From contig MPNW01000512.1 of assembly GCA_011800805.1 (NCBI GenBank), forward strand, positions 1 through 64,000: 64,000 bases of DNA. The letters run 5' to 3'. The DNA comes from Hirudo medicinalis. Its lineage: Eukaryota > Annelida > Clitellata > Hirudinida > Hirudinidae. This document shows positions 13,701 to 39,053 of this stretch, piece after piece (positions within the stretch are counted from its first letter, which is position 1; each line of letters begins with the position of its first letter). Below the pieces are notes generated by a model. The model did not search any database, was not told the DNA's origin, and saw nothing but the letters and a program-made list of their open reading frames with translations. Made by a program: the position numbers and the translations under genes.

Positions 13701-15169
13701 TCTCAATTTAAAAATCACTTTGAGCTGAAATTCTCTTTATTTGTTTTAAAATTGTTTTCACAATTCTGAAGGAAATAAAATTAACTTCTGAGAACACTAA
13801 ATATTGGCTGTCTTATTTATTACTCTCGACGACGACGACGATGATGATGATGATGATGACGATGACGATGACGATGACGATTACGATGACCATGACGATG
13901 ACGATGACGATGATGATGAGCTCTGCTTTTGACCTCTCCTTGGAAGTCCCCATTCCGGCCTTGTCGAACGAAGTATAATTCAAAAGCCAACGAGCGATGA
14001 TGGATCGATGAACAGCTTTGTGGGTTCAAACAAAGACGAATTTTTAGATGCTAATGTATCTTTAAACATAGCACGAAATACAATAGTATTTAATAATATT
14101 TTATTAAATTTAAATAATAATTTTGTGGCATTTGAACATTTATTCGTGATTGATACAAACTTGATTGAAAGAACTTGTTCTATGCAGTCTAATGCCACAT
14201 CAGAAGCCCTGAATTGTTCCATTTGTATGTGAATTGTTCCATTTGTATGTGAATTGTTCCATTTGTATGTGATTGTTCCATTTGTATGTGGCCTTTTCCC
14301 AGCGTAAGAGGTGGATACTGAAACCATTGAAACCATCTGTGCAAGCGATTTGATGACAATTTCAAGAAAAATTGTGGAAATTAAAAATAATTGAAAACTG
14401 AAATATAGCACCAGGTGGTTTTTATAACATTTGGATGTAGTATTTTTTAAAATCATGATTTGCATTAAACTAACAATTTCAAAATTTACATTTTGATTAG
14501 AATAAAAGTTTGTTTGAATTATATTAATTAATTAACTAATCAATTGTGAAATATTTTGTAAATAAAATGCGCAAGTTGATATAATTGTGCCATTTTGTAT
14601 TAATAACATAAAATAACTGACAAAAATAATTCACTTGCGATTAGAAAAATTAATTATTTATTTAAAATTAATTAATATATTAATTAGTAATTATATTAAA
14701 ATAATTTCTTAAAATATTAAGCCATTACGTTACCCATTAATACATATATAATAAATTAATACATTAATACACCATTAATAAAAATCATTTATTTGCACCT
14801 AAAATCAATAAAATATTGAAATATTCAATAATAAAGCTAAAATCATCTTCCAAATAATCGTTTAATATTTTGATTCACTATTTTATTATGAATTATTAGT
14901 GCATAATTCACGACATAAATGTTGACATCATTGCAGTGGTGTTTCTGTTCTGCTGGGTGCCATTCTTCACCATCAACATCATGAACGCCGTTTGCATCCG
15001 CTACGACCTTTTCACCACCTCTGCCGCCTGCCACATTCACCCCATGGCTTTCTCCCTGTTCGTGTGGTTGGGGTACATCAACAGCTTCCTCAACCCCCTC
15101 ATCTATACGATCTTCAATGCCGATTTCAGGAAGGCCTTCAAGAAGATACTCTACTGTGGCGGCAACTGA
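441..15169 (+). CDS. Dop2R: D2-like dopamine receptor (class A GPCR), 3' part of the gene
   Basis: Three exons are visible: 441-553, 2149-3170 and 14937-15169. They join in frame with GT-AG borders and encode 455 residues from TM3 to the stop; TM1-TM2 lie outside the window. By family, this is a Gi/o-coupled plasma-membrane receptor for dopamine. TM3 carries the amine-binding Asp in [14 protein letters not shown]5 has the catechol-binding serines in [13 protein letters not shown]6 has FCWVPFF and TM7 has NPLIY, followed by a very short tail ending CGGN, as in D2-class receptors. The second intracellular loop [12 protein letters not shown] closely resembles protostome Dop2R. The third intracellular loop is about 240 residues, basic and Ser-rich. 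Odd points: DRF replaces DRY, and a Val replaces the usual Gly in AIVLG at the last splice junction. An alternative acceptor at 454 would trim five residues. The last intron is 11.8 kb and full of repeats. Confidence 0.93.
780..1010 (-). mobile_element. Remnant of a LINE ORF2 C-terminus
   Basis: On the - strand a frame reads [13 protein letters not shown], then FSxRVV-like [14 protein letters not shown], then [12 protein letters not shown] and a stop. This is the usual C-terminal tail of CR1/jockey-type LINE proteins (R-G-x-K-L-Y, R-V-V-N-x-W-N-x-L, F-K-x-x-L). Reading frames further upstream are broken. It lies in the intron between the first two visible dopamine-receptor exons and is certainly non-functional. 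Confidence 0.6.
1263..1357. repeat. Tandem repeat, 4 copies of 23-24 bp
   Basis: Four adjacent units share the core ATATCCGATCCATTATT with a few substitutions. They lie in a receptor intron. The rest of the intron 1358-2148 holds TTGC/TTGG-rich sequence near 1505-1565 and nothing else that I can identify. Confidence 0.85.
5076..5122. repeat. Inverted repeat, potential hairpin
   Basis: CCAGACGCCT at 5076-5085 is perfectly complementary to AGGCGTCTGG at 5113-5122. A second short pairing (GGAAA with TTTCC) occurs inside the loop. It is isolated in the receptor intron and no function is evident. Confidence 0.6.
6005..6298. repeat. Fold-back ATT/AAT microsatellite
   Basis: About 190 bp of ATT repeats, interrupted by regular GGT triplets, are followed after position 6196 (an N) by about 75 bp of AAT/ATA repeats. 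The two arms are mutually complementary, so single strands can fold into a long hairpin. Assembly here may be collapsed. Confidence 0.8.
6345..7547 (-). CDS. Candidate secreted Ser/Thr-rich protein, antisense inside the receptor intron
   Basis: I do not recognise a family. The open frame continues to 7652, but I prefer the Met at 7547 because the residues after it, [20 protein letters not shown], look like a signal peptide ending near STTATA. About 100 residues of Ser/Thr/Pro (mucin-like, but encoded by GAC/GAT-type repeats) follow. Then comes about 170 residues of ordinary composition, including [19 protein letters not shown], dibasic sites (EKR, DKR) and one Cys in [10 protein letters not shown]. 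The last 80 residues are pure Val/Met from a CAT/CAC repeat and are probably not real; a GT donor after HLVE near 6650 could splice them away. The complex middle part is richer in GC than its surroundings. Against it: repeat-derived frames stay open by chance, and the whole lies within a likely transposon. Confidence 0.3.
7190..7445. repeat. GAC/GAT compound trinucleotide array
   Basis: Imperfect GAC, GAT and GTT triplets run for about 250 bp. On the - strand this gives the Ser/Thr-rich segment of the candidate secreted protein; on the + strand it gives poly-Asp. Confidence 0.85.
7676..7820. repeat. ATT microsatellite
   Basis: About 48 ATT triplets with two GGT interruptions, immediately inside the right end of the hAT-like element. 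A CAT/CAC array of about 200 bp also occupies 6400-6600. Confidence 0.9.
8431..8536 (+). mobile_element. tRNA-derived SINE-like fragment with CAA tail
   Basis: The segment contains GGTTTCGAATCCC, very close to the Pol III B box GGTTCGANTCC, in a T-arm-like context flanked by CTGG and CCGG. It ends in AAATAAA followed by six CAA units, as many SINE tails do. No clear A box is present, so it is probably 5'-truncated. The word GCTTCCAAGTCT occurs at 8344-8355 and again at 8431-8442, bracketing a separate 75-bp insert with an AAAT tail. This looks like a target-site duplication of a second small insertion. Confidence 0.5.
10746..10800. repeat. ATT microsatellite
   Basis: A run of ATT triplets with degraded copies continuing to about 10890. 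A further ATC/GTC array lies at 11039-11135. Confidence 0.85.
11255..11915. other. Assembly gap
   Basis: 661 consecutive Ns. Any open frame crossing this gap is an artefact. Confidence 0.99.
11916..12010. repeat. AT-rich tandem repeat at the gap edge
   Basis: Repeats of AATTTATATCTTAATATA with variants. The array probably continues into the N gap and may be what broke the assembly. Confidence 0.75.
13168..13205. repeat. ATCC tetranucleotide repeat
   Basis: Nine clean CATC units followed by decayed copies to about 13330. The 167-residue frame across it (12842-13345) is repeat-driven. Confidence 0.85.
13826..13918. repeat. GATGAC hexanucleotide repeat
   Basis: Alternating GAC and GAT triplets with few interruptions, in the last receptor intron. 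Confidence 0.85.
14211..14289. repeat. Tandem repeat, 4 copies of 20 bp
   Basis: The unit GAATTGTTCCATTTGTATGT occurs three times exactly and a fourth time with a one-base deletion. Such perfect copies suggest recent duplication. Confidence 0.95.
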
Positions 15170-15466
15170 AGATCAATCTCGACCAGTCAATCAGATCGAA
15201 GGTCAATCAACTTCTCGGCCGATCAGCGTAGAATAGTTCTCGATCAATTGAGAATTTATTTTAACAATAACGCAATAACGTGTTCACACTTTGATTGTTC
15301 TGGAACATATGTTAAATCTGCTGGCCATTGTGATTATGGAACTTTCGACATTGATGACAGTGATTAATTAATTACCAGTAATTAAATTTGGCAATAATTA
15401 CAGTTAATCATGATATGATGTTAGTGAAGCATCCGACGACGACGACGACGACGATGATGATGATTA

Positions 15467-15497
<31 letters not shown>

Positions 15498-17503
15498 TTC
15501 ATTCTATCATTATTATGTTGGTGGTGATGATGATGATGCTGCTGCTGATGATGATGATGATGAAGACGATGACCACAACGATGATGATGATGATGGTGAT
15601 GATGACATTCGATGATAACGATACCTCAGCTAGATAATTCTTGCCGGAGACATGAAATGGAGAATCAAGCAGCAGGGTTCCCTGGAAAAGTTTCCATTGA
15701 AAGGTTTTCATCCACTTTTCACGCTGACTGAGTCCAGCCCTCTTCCGTGAAGAGAGAATTTTTACATAGAATTTTTCTGCTTGACATCACCAGAGTTCAT
15801 GATTGCCAAATGACCTTTTTGACCTTTGACATTTTGAACTTTTTCTAGCAAACCGCTTCGTCATCAGTTAGCTTAACATCGTTCGTCCATTTTTTGTTTT
15901 AGAAGAAAGAATTCACGACTTCCTTGATTTGATGTTCTTTTTAACTCCGCAAGAATGAATGATTTTTATAGCATAAAATTGTAATTAATAAATTGATTCA
16001 TTGTTTTAAACCATGAAAAAATTCAAGAATAAATTTATTTGATAATTACATAATAGTTACATTTTTTGTAAAATTATTTAATTATTAATTACTTAATATT
16101 TAAAATACCAATTAAATATATATTATTTGAAAAATAAATTTATTATAAAAACATTAATTTATTATATAAAGAATTAAAAAAACAATATTTTGCTAATGCA
16201 GCAACAAAGTAATTACACCTTTACTTCATCAGTAAACTCTTCTGTAGATAATAATTATCACAATAAATATTATAAATGGATATTTGATGGTAAAAAAATA
16301 ATAAAGGATTATTTGAAAAAAATTGATGACCTTGTTAAACATGTTGTTGTCGTCGTCGATACAAAAGATGTTTGGTTTTTGAAACAACTTCATTTTAGGA
16401 CCAAGCGGTGAAAATCCGTCACTTTTTATTAAAAACGTTTTGAAAGACTAATCCAGAAACCGTTAATCTTTCGAACGCATTTCACATTTAAAAAATTCTA
16501 ATTTATTTTTTGCATATAATTTTGTTTAAAATTATATAATTATATTATTTGTCAAATTATGCTTAGAAGTTTGCGACAAAGGATCAGAGGGCTCCTCTGA
16601 TCGATGAAGATTTTTATTGCTTGGCACATGTGACGTCATTAGGGCGGCTTTCTTGGGGCTGGAGACGTCGATTTAAAAGAAATCATAAAACAATCAGATT
16701 ATACTGTATTATATTATACTACGCCATGTTATGTTATGTTATGTTGTGTTGTGTTGTATTTTATTGTATTATATTGTATTATATAATATTATATTGCAGG
16801 ATAAATTAAAAATAAAACCAACAAAAGGATTAATTTTCTTTTAAGGATTTTATTAATGGTTTTGTTTATTAATTTTTAAAGGTTAGTGTTGAAATTGCAA
16901 ATTGCAAATGCCAAAAACCTTCTCTAGTAACGCAGGAGTCGCATGGAGGCATTAAAAATAATATTCACGAGAATATTCTTTAAACAAAAATAGAAAATGA
17001 AACCGCGAATAAGTGTTTCAAAGAAGAGAATTCCAACTTTTATGCCAAGAAAAGTCCAACATTTAAAACGCACAAGGGTCGTTTTGTGGGTGCATCAATC
17101 CATCAAACATTTGAAATTTGATGTTCTGTAGGGTTGCTTCTGTCCCGGTACTCTCCTTTTTTTGCGTGAATTAAGAGTTAAGTTTTTTTTATCCTTATTC
17201 AATTTTGTCTTGTTTCAATTACTAATTCTTTATCAGATTCATAAAAATACTAATTTCATGTCGGGAGACACTTAATGGAACAATAGTTTGAAATTGTTGC
17301 AGGCTAAAATACTTGTTAAAATAAAATAATTGCTACTCAAAGATATTGAACTTTGGAGAGAACTGTGATATCTTGTTCGTTCAAAATTAAATTGCGAAGA
17401 CGGAGGTTCCAAAAGAACTCTACCTCTAGGCCAATAAGGCACGTGATGTTTTAATAAAAAAACTGTGACAAAACAATTTTACAAATACAAATAATATATA
17501 CTT
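15170..17503. other. Downstream of the dopamine receptor: repeats, no gene seen
   Basis: This contains a GAC/ATT/GAT compound microsatellite (15437-15615), AT-rich sequence at 15960-16190, and a pentanucleotide-like GTTAT/GTTGT run at 16727-16760. The 3' UTR of the receptor probably occupies the first part. I see no further coding exon. Confidence 0.6.
16582..16638. promoter_or_regulatory. Perfect hairpin followed by a CRE octamer
   Basis: GATCAGAGG and its exact complement CCTCTGATC are separated by GCT (16582-16602). The full cAMP-response element TGACGTCA lies at 16631-16638. A role for either is unproven; the nearest downstream gene is RPP21, 1.9 kb away. Confidence 0.3.
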
Positions 17504-17790
17504 ATGTTATTTGCAAGCCCATTTGATACCTTTCAATCAATGTCAGGTTTACAAGTCAAAGAAGTCACACATTTTTGCAACAATTTTCACATTCTCAATG
17601 CAGAAGCTGCACTTGGTGACTTGAACTCTTTTACATTTTTCATAAAGTCTATGGTTAGTTGCGGAAGATACAGAGCAGACAAAGCAGAGAGAAAGCCCTT
17701 TGACAAAAATATTGGAATATTATTCCAGTAACAACTACCTCAGTAAAGAGATCATTTAGTACAATGAAAAAAAAAAAATGCCCCCCTCCC
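17504..17790 (+). pseudogene. Degraded hAT transposase C-terminal fragment
   Basis: One frame ends AEAALGDLNSF...PFDKNIGILFQ. After a shift of one base, another frame reads PVTTTSVKRSFSTMKK. The latter is the conserved hAT dimerisation motif (P-V-T-T-x-x-V-E-R-S-F-S-T-M-K) with Lys for Glu. The frame is broken between the two parts and runs into poly-A and poly-C tracts. No ends or target-site duplication were found. It is a relic of the superfamily that may also have produced the element at 5.7-7.9 kb. Confidence 0.6.
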
Positions 17791-18575
17791 AAACTTCTGA
17801 AATGCCCACCACGATTCACATTGTCTGAAAGAAACCCTGCGCCCCTATGCGTTTGGCTGGGTAAAGGTTGACATGTCTCGAGATGTTTAAAACACGTATA
17901 TTGTTCCATAGATCAATATGTTTGTAAAAGTTACATCATCGAAAAGTAGAAATCAAAATGAACATTTTGATGTATATTTGATCAGTAGGTTTTTGGTTGT
18001 TACTGAATAAGAAGACTTGTCATTCACTTCGGCAATTCAAATTAATTTTTAACAAACTCAAAATATTAATACAGTTGATGCATGAACATTTTTAAAAAGC
18101 ATTTGAAACGTACTTTCCAAATTTTACAATTTCGAAGCTAGCAATGCCTATTAAATTTCAGTGTCTGATAACTTCAACTAGAATAAAGACTAGCCTTTTA
18201 CCATTATTTAAGTGTCTGCTGGAAATACAGGTCAATACCACCACCACCACCACCATCATCATCATTCAATTACTTCATTGCTTTAATTTTGTAGTGATTT
18301 TAAGTAGTGATTGATTGATTATATTTATTAGTTTTATTGATGTTTAAGTAGGTTTTTAAACATTAAATTTTCATTAAGAGTTTAAGAGAAAAGAATGTTG
18401 TTTCGCAAAAAATAATAAGTTTAAGAAATAATAGATTCGATTTTATTGCGGATTTTGAAATATATATTATTTAAAATTAAAATGTTTTAAAATTACCAAA
18501 AATAAATAAAGGAATTTCCATACATTCTAAATCAAGTTCAAATAAATGCGAACGATAATAAACATCGTTGGCGGG
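17791..18575. other. Intergenic, upstream of RPP21
   Basis: AT-rich DNA with a short CAC/ATC run at 18238-18264. I see no TATA-type promoter that I would defend. Confidence 0.5.
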
Positions 18576-19266
18576 ATGGATTCCTCAAACATTCCAAAAA
18601 GAGATGCTTTTATTAGACTAAATTACATTTACCAAGTTACACATTAATTTTTTTTATTTTAATAAATATTTGATCGCTAAATTTCTACCCTGTTTCAACC
18701 TGCAGGCTGCTCATGCAATGCTTAAAATAAATCCTAACAATACCAAGCTCGTCCAATTCTATGGGAGTGTATTTAAAAGCATATCTAGGAAGAACGTTAT
18801 CAGAGTGTAAGATCAGTTGATTTAATTGATTAGTTAATTGGACTGATCAGTTATTGAACTCCTTGTTAATAATTTGCCAAGCTAGTAGTCCTGACATAAA
18901 AAGAACCTGGTGTAAAAAGTGTCATGCTTTGATGGTGCCTGGTGTCACTTCTACTGTCAGGATCAGAGGTAAGACCTTTATGCATTCAATATTATTCATA
19001 TCAAACCATTAATGCATCATATTTTGATAATTATTCAAGATAGGAAAAGGAAGCGAAAAGTTGAGAAATGCCTAAACTGCGAGAAATGCAAGAAATTTCC
19101 AATAAATCCAAACTACCAGCTTTGGTTCGATCATGAGAAATCTGAAGCTGCTCCAGTACCCAAGAAAAACAACATTCAACAAAGCAAGAAGTCTAAACAA
19201 TCCATGGAAAGCAAGGACTCATCAGATGGAGCTCACAAACCTAAAGGGAACTTGATCAATCCCTGA
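18576..19266 (+). CDS. RPP21: Ribonuclease P protein subunit p21 (Rpr2 family)
   Basis: Four exons, 18576-18635, 18706-18806, 18886-18968 and 19040-19266, sum to 471 nt and encode 156 residues; the human protein is of similar length (154). Introns are only 70-79 bp. By family this is a nuclear/nucleolar protein subunit of RNase P (and RNase MRP-related), which removes tRNA 5' leaders. Visible hallmarks: the N-terminal helix RDAFIRLNYIYQAAHAMLK, then KRTWCKKCHALMVPG and KCLNCEKC. These supply the four zinc ligands Cys63, Cys66, Cys92 and Cys95. The tail is Lys/Ser-rich and probably disordered. The start is the first ATG, giving MDSSNIPKRDAF just before the conserved helix. All four splice junctions keep frame. 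The first donor, GTTACA, is weak. No frameshift or stop was seen. Confidence 0.93.
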
Positions 19267-19329
19267 TGAATGATTAAAAGTCCATTCATCAATACATTTT
19301 TCTAATTGAACCTCATCTTCAAGTTAATA

Positions 19330-19385
19330 TTAATAATAATAACAAATTTATAAGGCACCCTGCGAATGGCATCAGAGGCACTTTG
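19330..19385 (-). repeat. Copy of the AAT-tailed retroposon 3' end family
   Basis: AATAATAATAAC, then AATTTATAAGGC and CATCAGAGGCAC on the + strand. Related copies lie at 25328-25440, 37519-37579 and 61806-62044. Read on the - strand, the family ends in an ATT tail, as truncated LINE/SINE insertions do. From 19386 to 20161 I see no gene. Confidence 0.5.
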
Positions 19386-20161
19386 TCACAGTCTCATTGT
19401 CCTGGCTTCATGATGACATCTTGAAGAGATGGGCATTCAGTTGTTGTTTGAGGAGGTGGTCAGAGAAGTGACAGGCAAAAGCCAACTCACAGGGAGCAAC
19501 TTATGTCAGTACTGGTTAGATTTCAAGGGTCTTCAAGTAGGGGAGGGTTAGGGATGGAGCTAGGTACCAAAAGTTGCTGCCTATGAGTCAGCTTTTGCCC
19601 GTCACTTGTTTCAGGAGGAATAGGGAAGGTTGCTCACTTCTGAGCTCGAATTAAATATTCAGGCTTTAGTCCAATATATTTAATTTGGTTTCCATTGCAG
19701 TAATCATCTGAATTTTTTAAATTAAACTTTGTGAAAGATTGTTCTTTCATTTAAAAATTGCTTTTATTTCGAGTTCAAAGATTCAGTGTCAGAATGGGAG
19801 TTTTTTTCTCATGCGCTTCAACTCCAGACTCAGAGCAAGCATAATAATAACGATAATATGCTCATTTACAAAGCCTTAGCACTGGGCCAGGCAAAGGTTT
19901 TAAGCTGCCTTCCTCGACCTTGGAAGGATGTTCATTCTCATCTCTCATGTAATCACGGTTAACACACAGTTAACATTTTAATAAAATAAATCATCCTGGG
20001 CAAAATATGGTAGCATTCATTCAACTGCTGAAATTTCCCTTTGAGTTTTTGTGGAAGTCCCGTTGTCATTTCAAGTTTAGCAAAATTCACTAAAACACAA
20101 AAAAATGTTTATTTTAGAAAATAAATGACAATTATCAAAAATAAACTATACCACTATCCTA

Positions 20162-20545
20162 ATGAGTGAAAATATTAACAGAACAGTGCCTAATCATCTC
20201 ACATCACCATCAAAAAAAGTGTCTGTTGACCACTGGGTTCTGAGTCAAGGTGATAAGCATTTTGCAGGATTCCATGCAGTCAAAAGTATGAGACGAGAAC
20301 ACGATCCACGACGGCAAAAAATTGACGAACTCACAAAAGTTATGCACAGTTCAGGTACTATGGAGGTTCACAAAAATTCAAGAGCACAAAACCAGAGAAA
20401 AAAACAAGTCGGTAAATGTGGCCGAGAACTGCAGCCAGTAAGTGGTTGAAGGACCTTGCATGGTGGACCTGGTCGTCAGGATGCAGATGCCAACACTTTC
20501 ACAGAAATTCAAGATGGTCTCGTTGTTCGAGGTGGCAATATTTAA
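20162..20545 (+). CDS. Small hypothetical two-exon gene, unknown function
   Basis: Not recognised. Exon 1 (20162-20411) and exon 2 (20487-20545), joined by a 75-bp intron (GTAAAT to TGCAG), give 309 nt and 102 residues. The intron size matches those of RPP21 900 bp upstream. The protein is hydrophilic and basic, with GDKHFAGFHAVKSMRREHD, RRQKIDELTKVM, a Lys/Arg patch before the junction, and the end TEIQDGLVVRGGNI. There is no signal peptide, membrane segment or zinc motif. An alternative 42-bp intron (GTAAGT to GTCAG) also keeps frame and would add nine residues. Exons upstream of 20162 are possible. The separate + frame 20442-20873 overlaps exon 2 in another phase and I consider it a chance frame or 3' UTR. 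Confidence 0.42.
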
Positions 20546-21106
20546 ACCTTTTCACTACAAGAGGCAAAATGAAAAGACTCGTTCAAGCCTTAAAAGACTG
20601 AGTTTTTTGACTGATGCTTTTTTGATGGGAAACTCTAAAGCGACTACAATTTTTGAGTACATGCTACAGAAAGTGATCAAAAGGGCTGGAGCAATGTCAG
20701 TTTCCAAGGAGTTAATAACGGTCTACATCTGGACATTCAAATGTCACGGTAGTCGTGGAAACAGAATGAGAAGATTGAGCTGCAAGATGTTTGGTCTTCT
20801 GAAGCAACAGATTAAAAGTCCTGCGGTGACTCAGAATATCTCGGTCACAGCGGGTCACGTAATCTTAAACTGACAACCAGAAACACCCTTGGTGTGGTCA
20901 ATCATCTCCAAAAGCAATTGATTAGGAAGAATTGATAAAAACGATGACGACTGTTTGTTCGTGACGACAAACGTCCTCCTCCTCTTCCACTCGAAAAAGA
21001 ATGCTTCAAAAATGTTTGCCTCGATGCAAGATTTGATTACGTCATGAAACACACGAATAGATAAAAAGTGTTTAAGCGACGACGGACGTCGATCATCACG
21101 GGAGGT

Positions 21107-30264
<9,158 letters not shown>

Positions 30265-31858
30265 TTTCGACAACTTTGGATTTGAGAAGGCAAATAGATC
30301 AGCATAGAAGAACAAGATCCCAGCCCTTCTCCAACACAATATTACCGTTCATCACAACAGCTCGCAAGCTGTGCCAAGCAAGTCCAAACGATCGATAGCC
30401 AACACGCTCCTCTTCTGTATGCCGCGTATTAATTCACTTTTTCCTCATAAACTTTTGAAATTTTATAAACATAAATCCTATTTCGTAATTGAGTTTATAA
30501 CTGAGGCTGCTGCTCATGTCCGGGACGGATAATTAGCTTGATTATTGTAAATGCTTAATTGGATTTGCTAAGGACTTCCTAATAAGTTTATTTTTTAAAT
30601 TTCAGATTTTTTACATTTACTGATTTTTTTTATTAGTTATTATGAAATTGATTTTCATTAAAGGTTTGTTAAGTAGTTCATCTGCCTGCTGCAACGTTTA
30701 ATTGAATCTTCCAGGTATAACCACCTTGCAACGTTGCTTCCCAACTTAAGTGAGGTGGCAACGCACTGCACAAAATTGTTTAAGTGGTAGAGGTTGGTTT
30801 GGAAAATGTCCCCTCTTGGACGCTCCATAATATTTTCAATTCTCTAATTTCAAATGACTCGCGGAAATCACAAAGAATAACCCTTGAACTGGAATAATAC
30901 ATTAATTCGAGGGACTGATGCATTTTAAACAAATTGTTGAGGTAACTGAAAATGGAAGCAATATTGAAATACCAAAGGTTACAACATTAATCTCATTCGA
31001 ACTCCTTGATAGCGGAATCAGGTGAATGCGCGCTGCAGCGGAACCAATGGTACAGAAAACGCAAATCGTACAGAATGATTGACACTGCAGAACCCTTGAT
31101 CCACAATAGTTTTCGCTGTCAATAAGTACATCACCAATTTAGCAGCACCTCGCCGCAGACGATATGGAATCGATCGAATGATTCAGCTAAGCGTCAAATT
31201 TACCTGCAGCGAAAATTCTAAAAGTCCTCAGCCCTTCTACATACAAGTAACTAGACGCACTTCTTTTGCAATTAATTGAAGTACATTCCTCCTCATGAAC
31301 AGTATTTCAGAAGCATTTTAAACATAGAAAATTGCAATTTAAGTCTACATCTCCCCATGACTTATTCAATTTTTTATAGGTCTTCACAACTAATGAGAAG
31401 ATAAAAGGTAATAATTGTTATGAAGTAAATTAAGTAGTTAACCCACAAAACACGGATAAATAATTTTGCAGCACCAATAAACTCTTTTATTGTAAAAATT
31501 CAAAACACCTAAAAAGTGACAGCCATGCACAATTGAAAACCTACCAACAACAAATAAAAATCAAAAGCGAAAATAAGGCCAAAAACCGGAAAATGTGAAC
31601 GCTGCCTTCTTGAATATATAAACTTTGTCTCGTCTGCAATGACAAGCAGATCAAATAACAAGCCTTAGGTGATGGATTGAATGGGAACTGTTTCCAGTAA
31701 GACTTCACAGACCTGCAGGAAACCTTTCCAATATCAATCCACCAGGAGCGGCTTCTCCGTGCTGGTCCGGATTAAAAAAGACAGTGCAAATGCGAAAGAT
31801 GTTTGATGTGAGATTATGTACACTTTAAAAATTATACTAGCTCCTTTGAACGTTTTTA
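30265..31858. other. Intergenic region between CaMKII and DDX3 (upstream part)
   Basis: The CaMKII 5' UTR and promoter should lie in its first few hundred bases. I see no exon, RNA gene or recognisable element here, apart from short GC-richer stretches near 30720-30780 and 31020-31200. Confidence 0.5.
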
Positions 31859-32502
31859 GCTGCCATTAATGCCCCTGATTCTCTCATTAGCAAAACTTTC
31901 TGGGCCAGATATACATCTGAGAATGAAGTTTTTCATAAAATACCTAAAGAGGAATGTGAGACCCTAAGAGTTGAGGTGAACAAAATGTACATTCTGGCGT
32001 TCAATAGAACTGCCGACGAATGAATTAACTGTACAACTGGAAGAAATGCAGCACAGGACATGTACTGAAATGTTGTAAGAAACATGGTGAAATGTGAAAA
32101 GATGCTCAGGATCACAATCTCCTAGATAAAACAAGGCATCGCTTGGAAAGTGTATTTGTGAACACTTTGGAAGGCAAGCTGCACATCAACAAATACAAGC
32201 TGATTCGCCATCAGTAAAACATCATGGTTTTATATTCTGGGGCAGTATATCTCACCTATTCCAAGTAAATAGACCATATATTTCTCAAGGGCAGCCTACC
32301 AGAGGAGCTAGTAACCAGTGTTGAGCCAGAGCTAGAGGAAGTTTTTCAAAAACTTCTCCCTAAAAAATCCTCATGGCTCCTGATGTGCACTGTCTTTTTT
32401 TTTATTATCGACCAGCTTACTCAAGAAGGCATGCCCGGTCAAACATTTGTGATTATATCACGAATCTCCAAGAATATCAACCAACTGATTGATCAGCAAT
32501 AA
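31859..32502 (+). pseudogene. Decayed coding-like block, family unknown
   Basis: Three protein-like stretches occur in successive frames. The first includes KTFWARYTSENEVFHKIPKE, the second LTVQLEEMQHRTCTEML, and the third DAQDHNLLDKTRHRLESVFV continuing to LPEELVTSVEPELEEVFQKL and SRISKNINQLIDQQ before a TAA. The third stretch is interrupted by two in-frame stops (32215 and 32266). The gaps between the frames are too short for introns (about 27 bp at one point). I therefore read it as a broken gene or element and not as exons. No family was recognised. Confidence 0.28.
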
Positions 32503-32592
32503 AAAGCAGGAAAAATTCTAAGTAAAAATAATTCTAGAGAAATTAAGTCTTAAAAACTCCAATTAGAGGACATTTCCATTCCTTGGTGAGAC

Positions 32593-39053
<6,461 letters not shown>

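Larger units (their letters stand above)
3171..14936 (+). other. Last intron of the dopamine receptor, repeat-rich
   Basis: This 11.8-kb intron starts at GTATTT and ends at TTGCAG, splitting the gene between the third intracellular loop and TM6. It contains the hAT-like element, a SINE-like insertion, many ATT, ATC and GAC trinucleotide arrays, the N gap and a 20-bp tandem array. Between these I see only AT-rich non-coding sequence, for example at 3171-5060, 8550-10740 and 12010-13160. Confidence 0.7.

Noticed and set aside
20442..20873. 143-residue + strand frame
   Set aside because: It overlaps the second exon of the small gene in another phase and has no recognisable motif; it could be 3' UTR. 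I could not exclude it fully.
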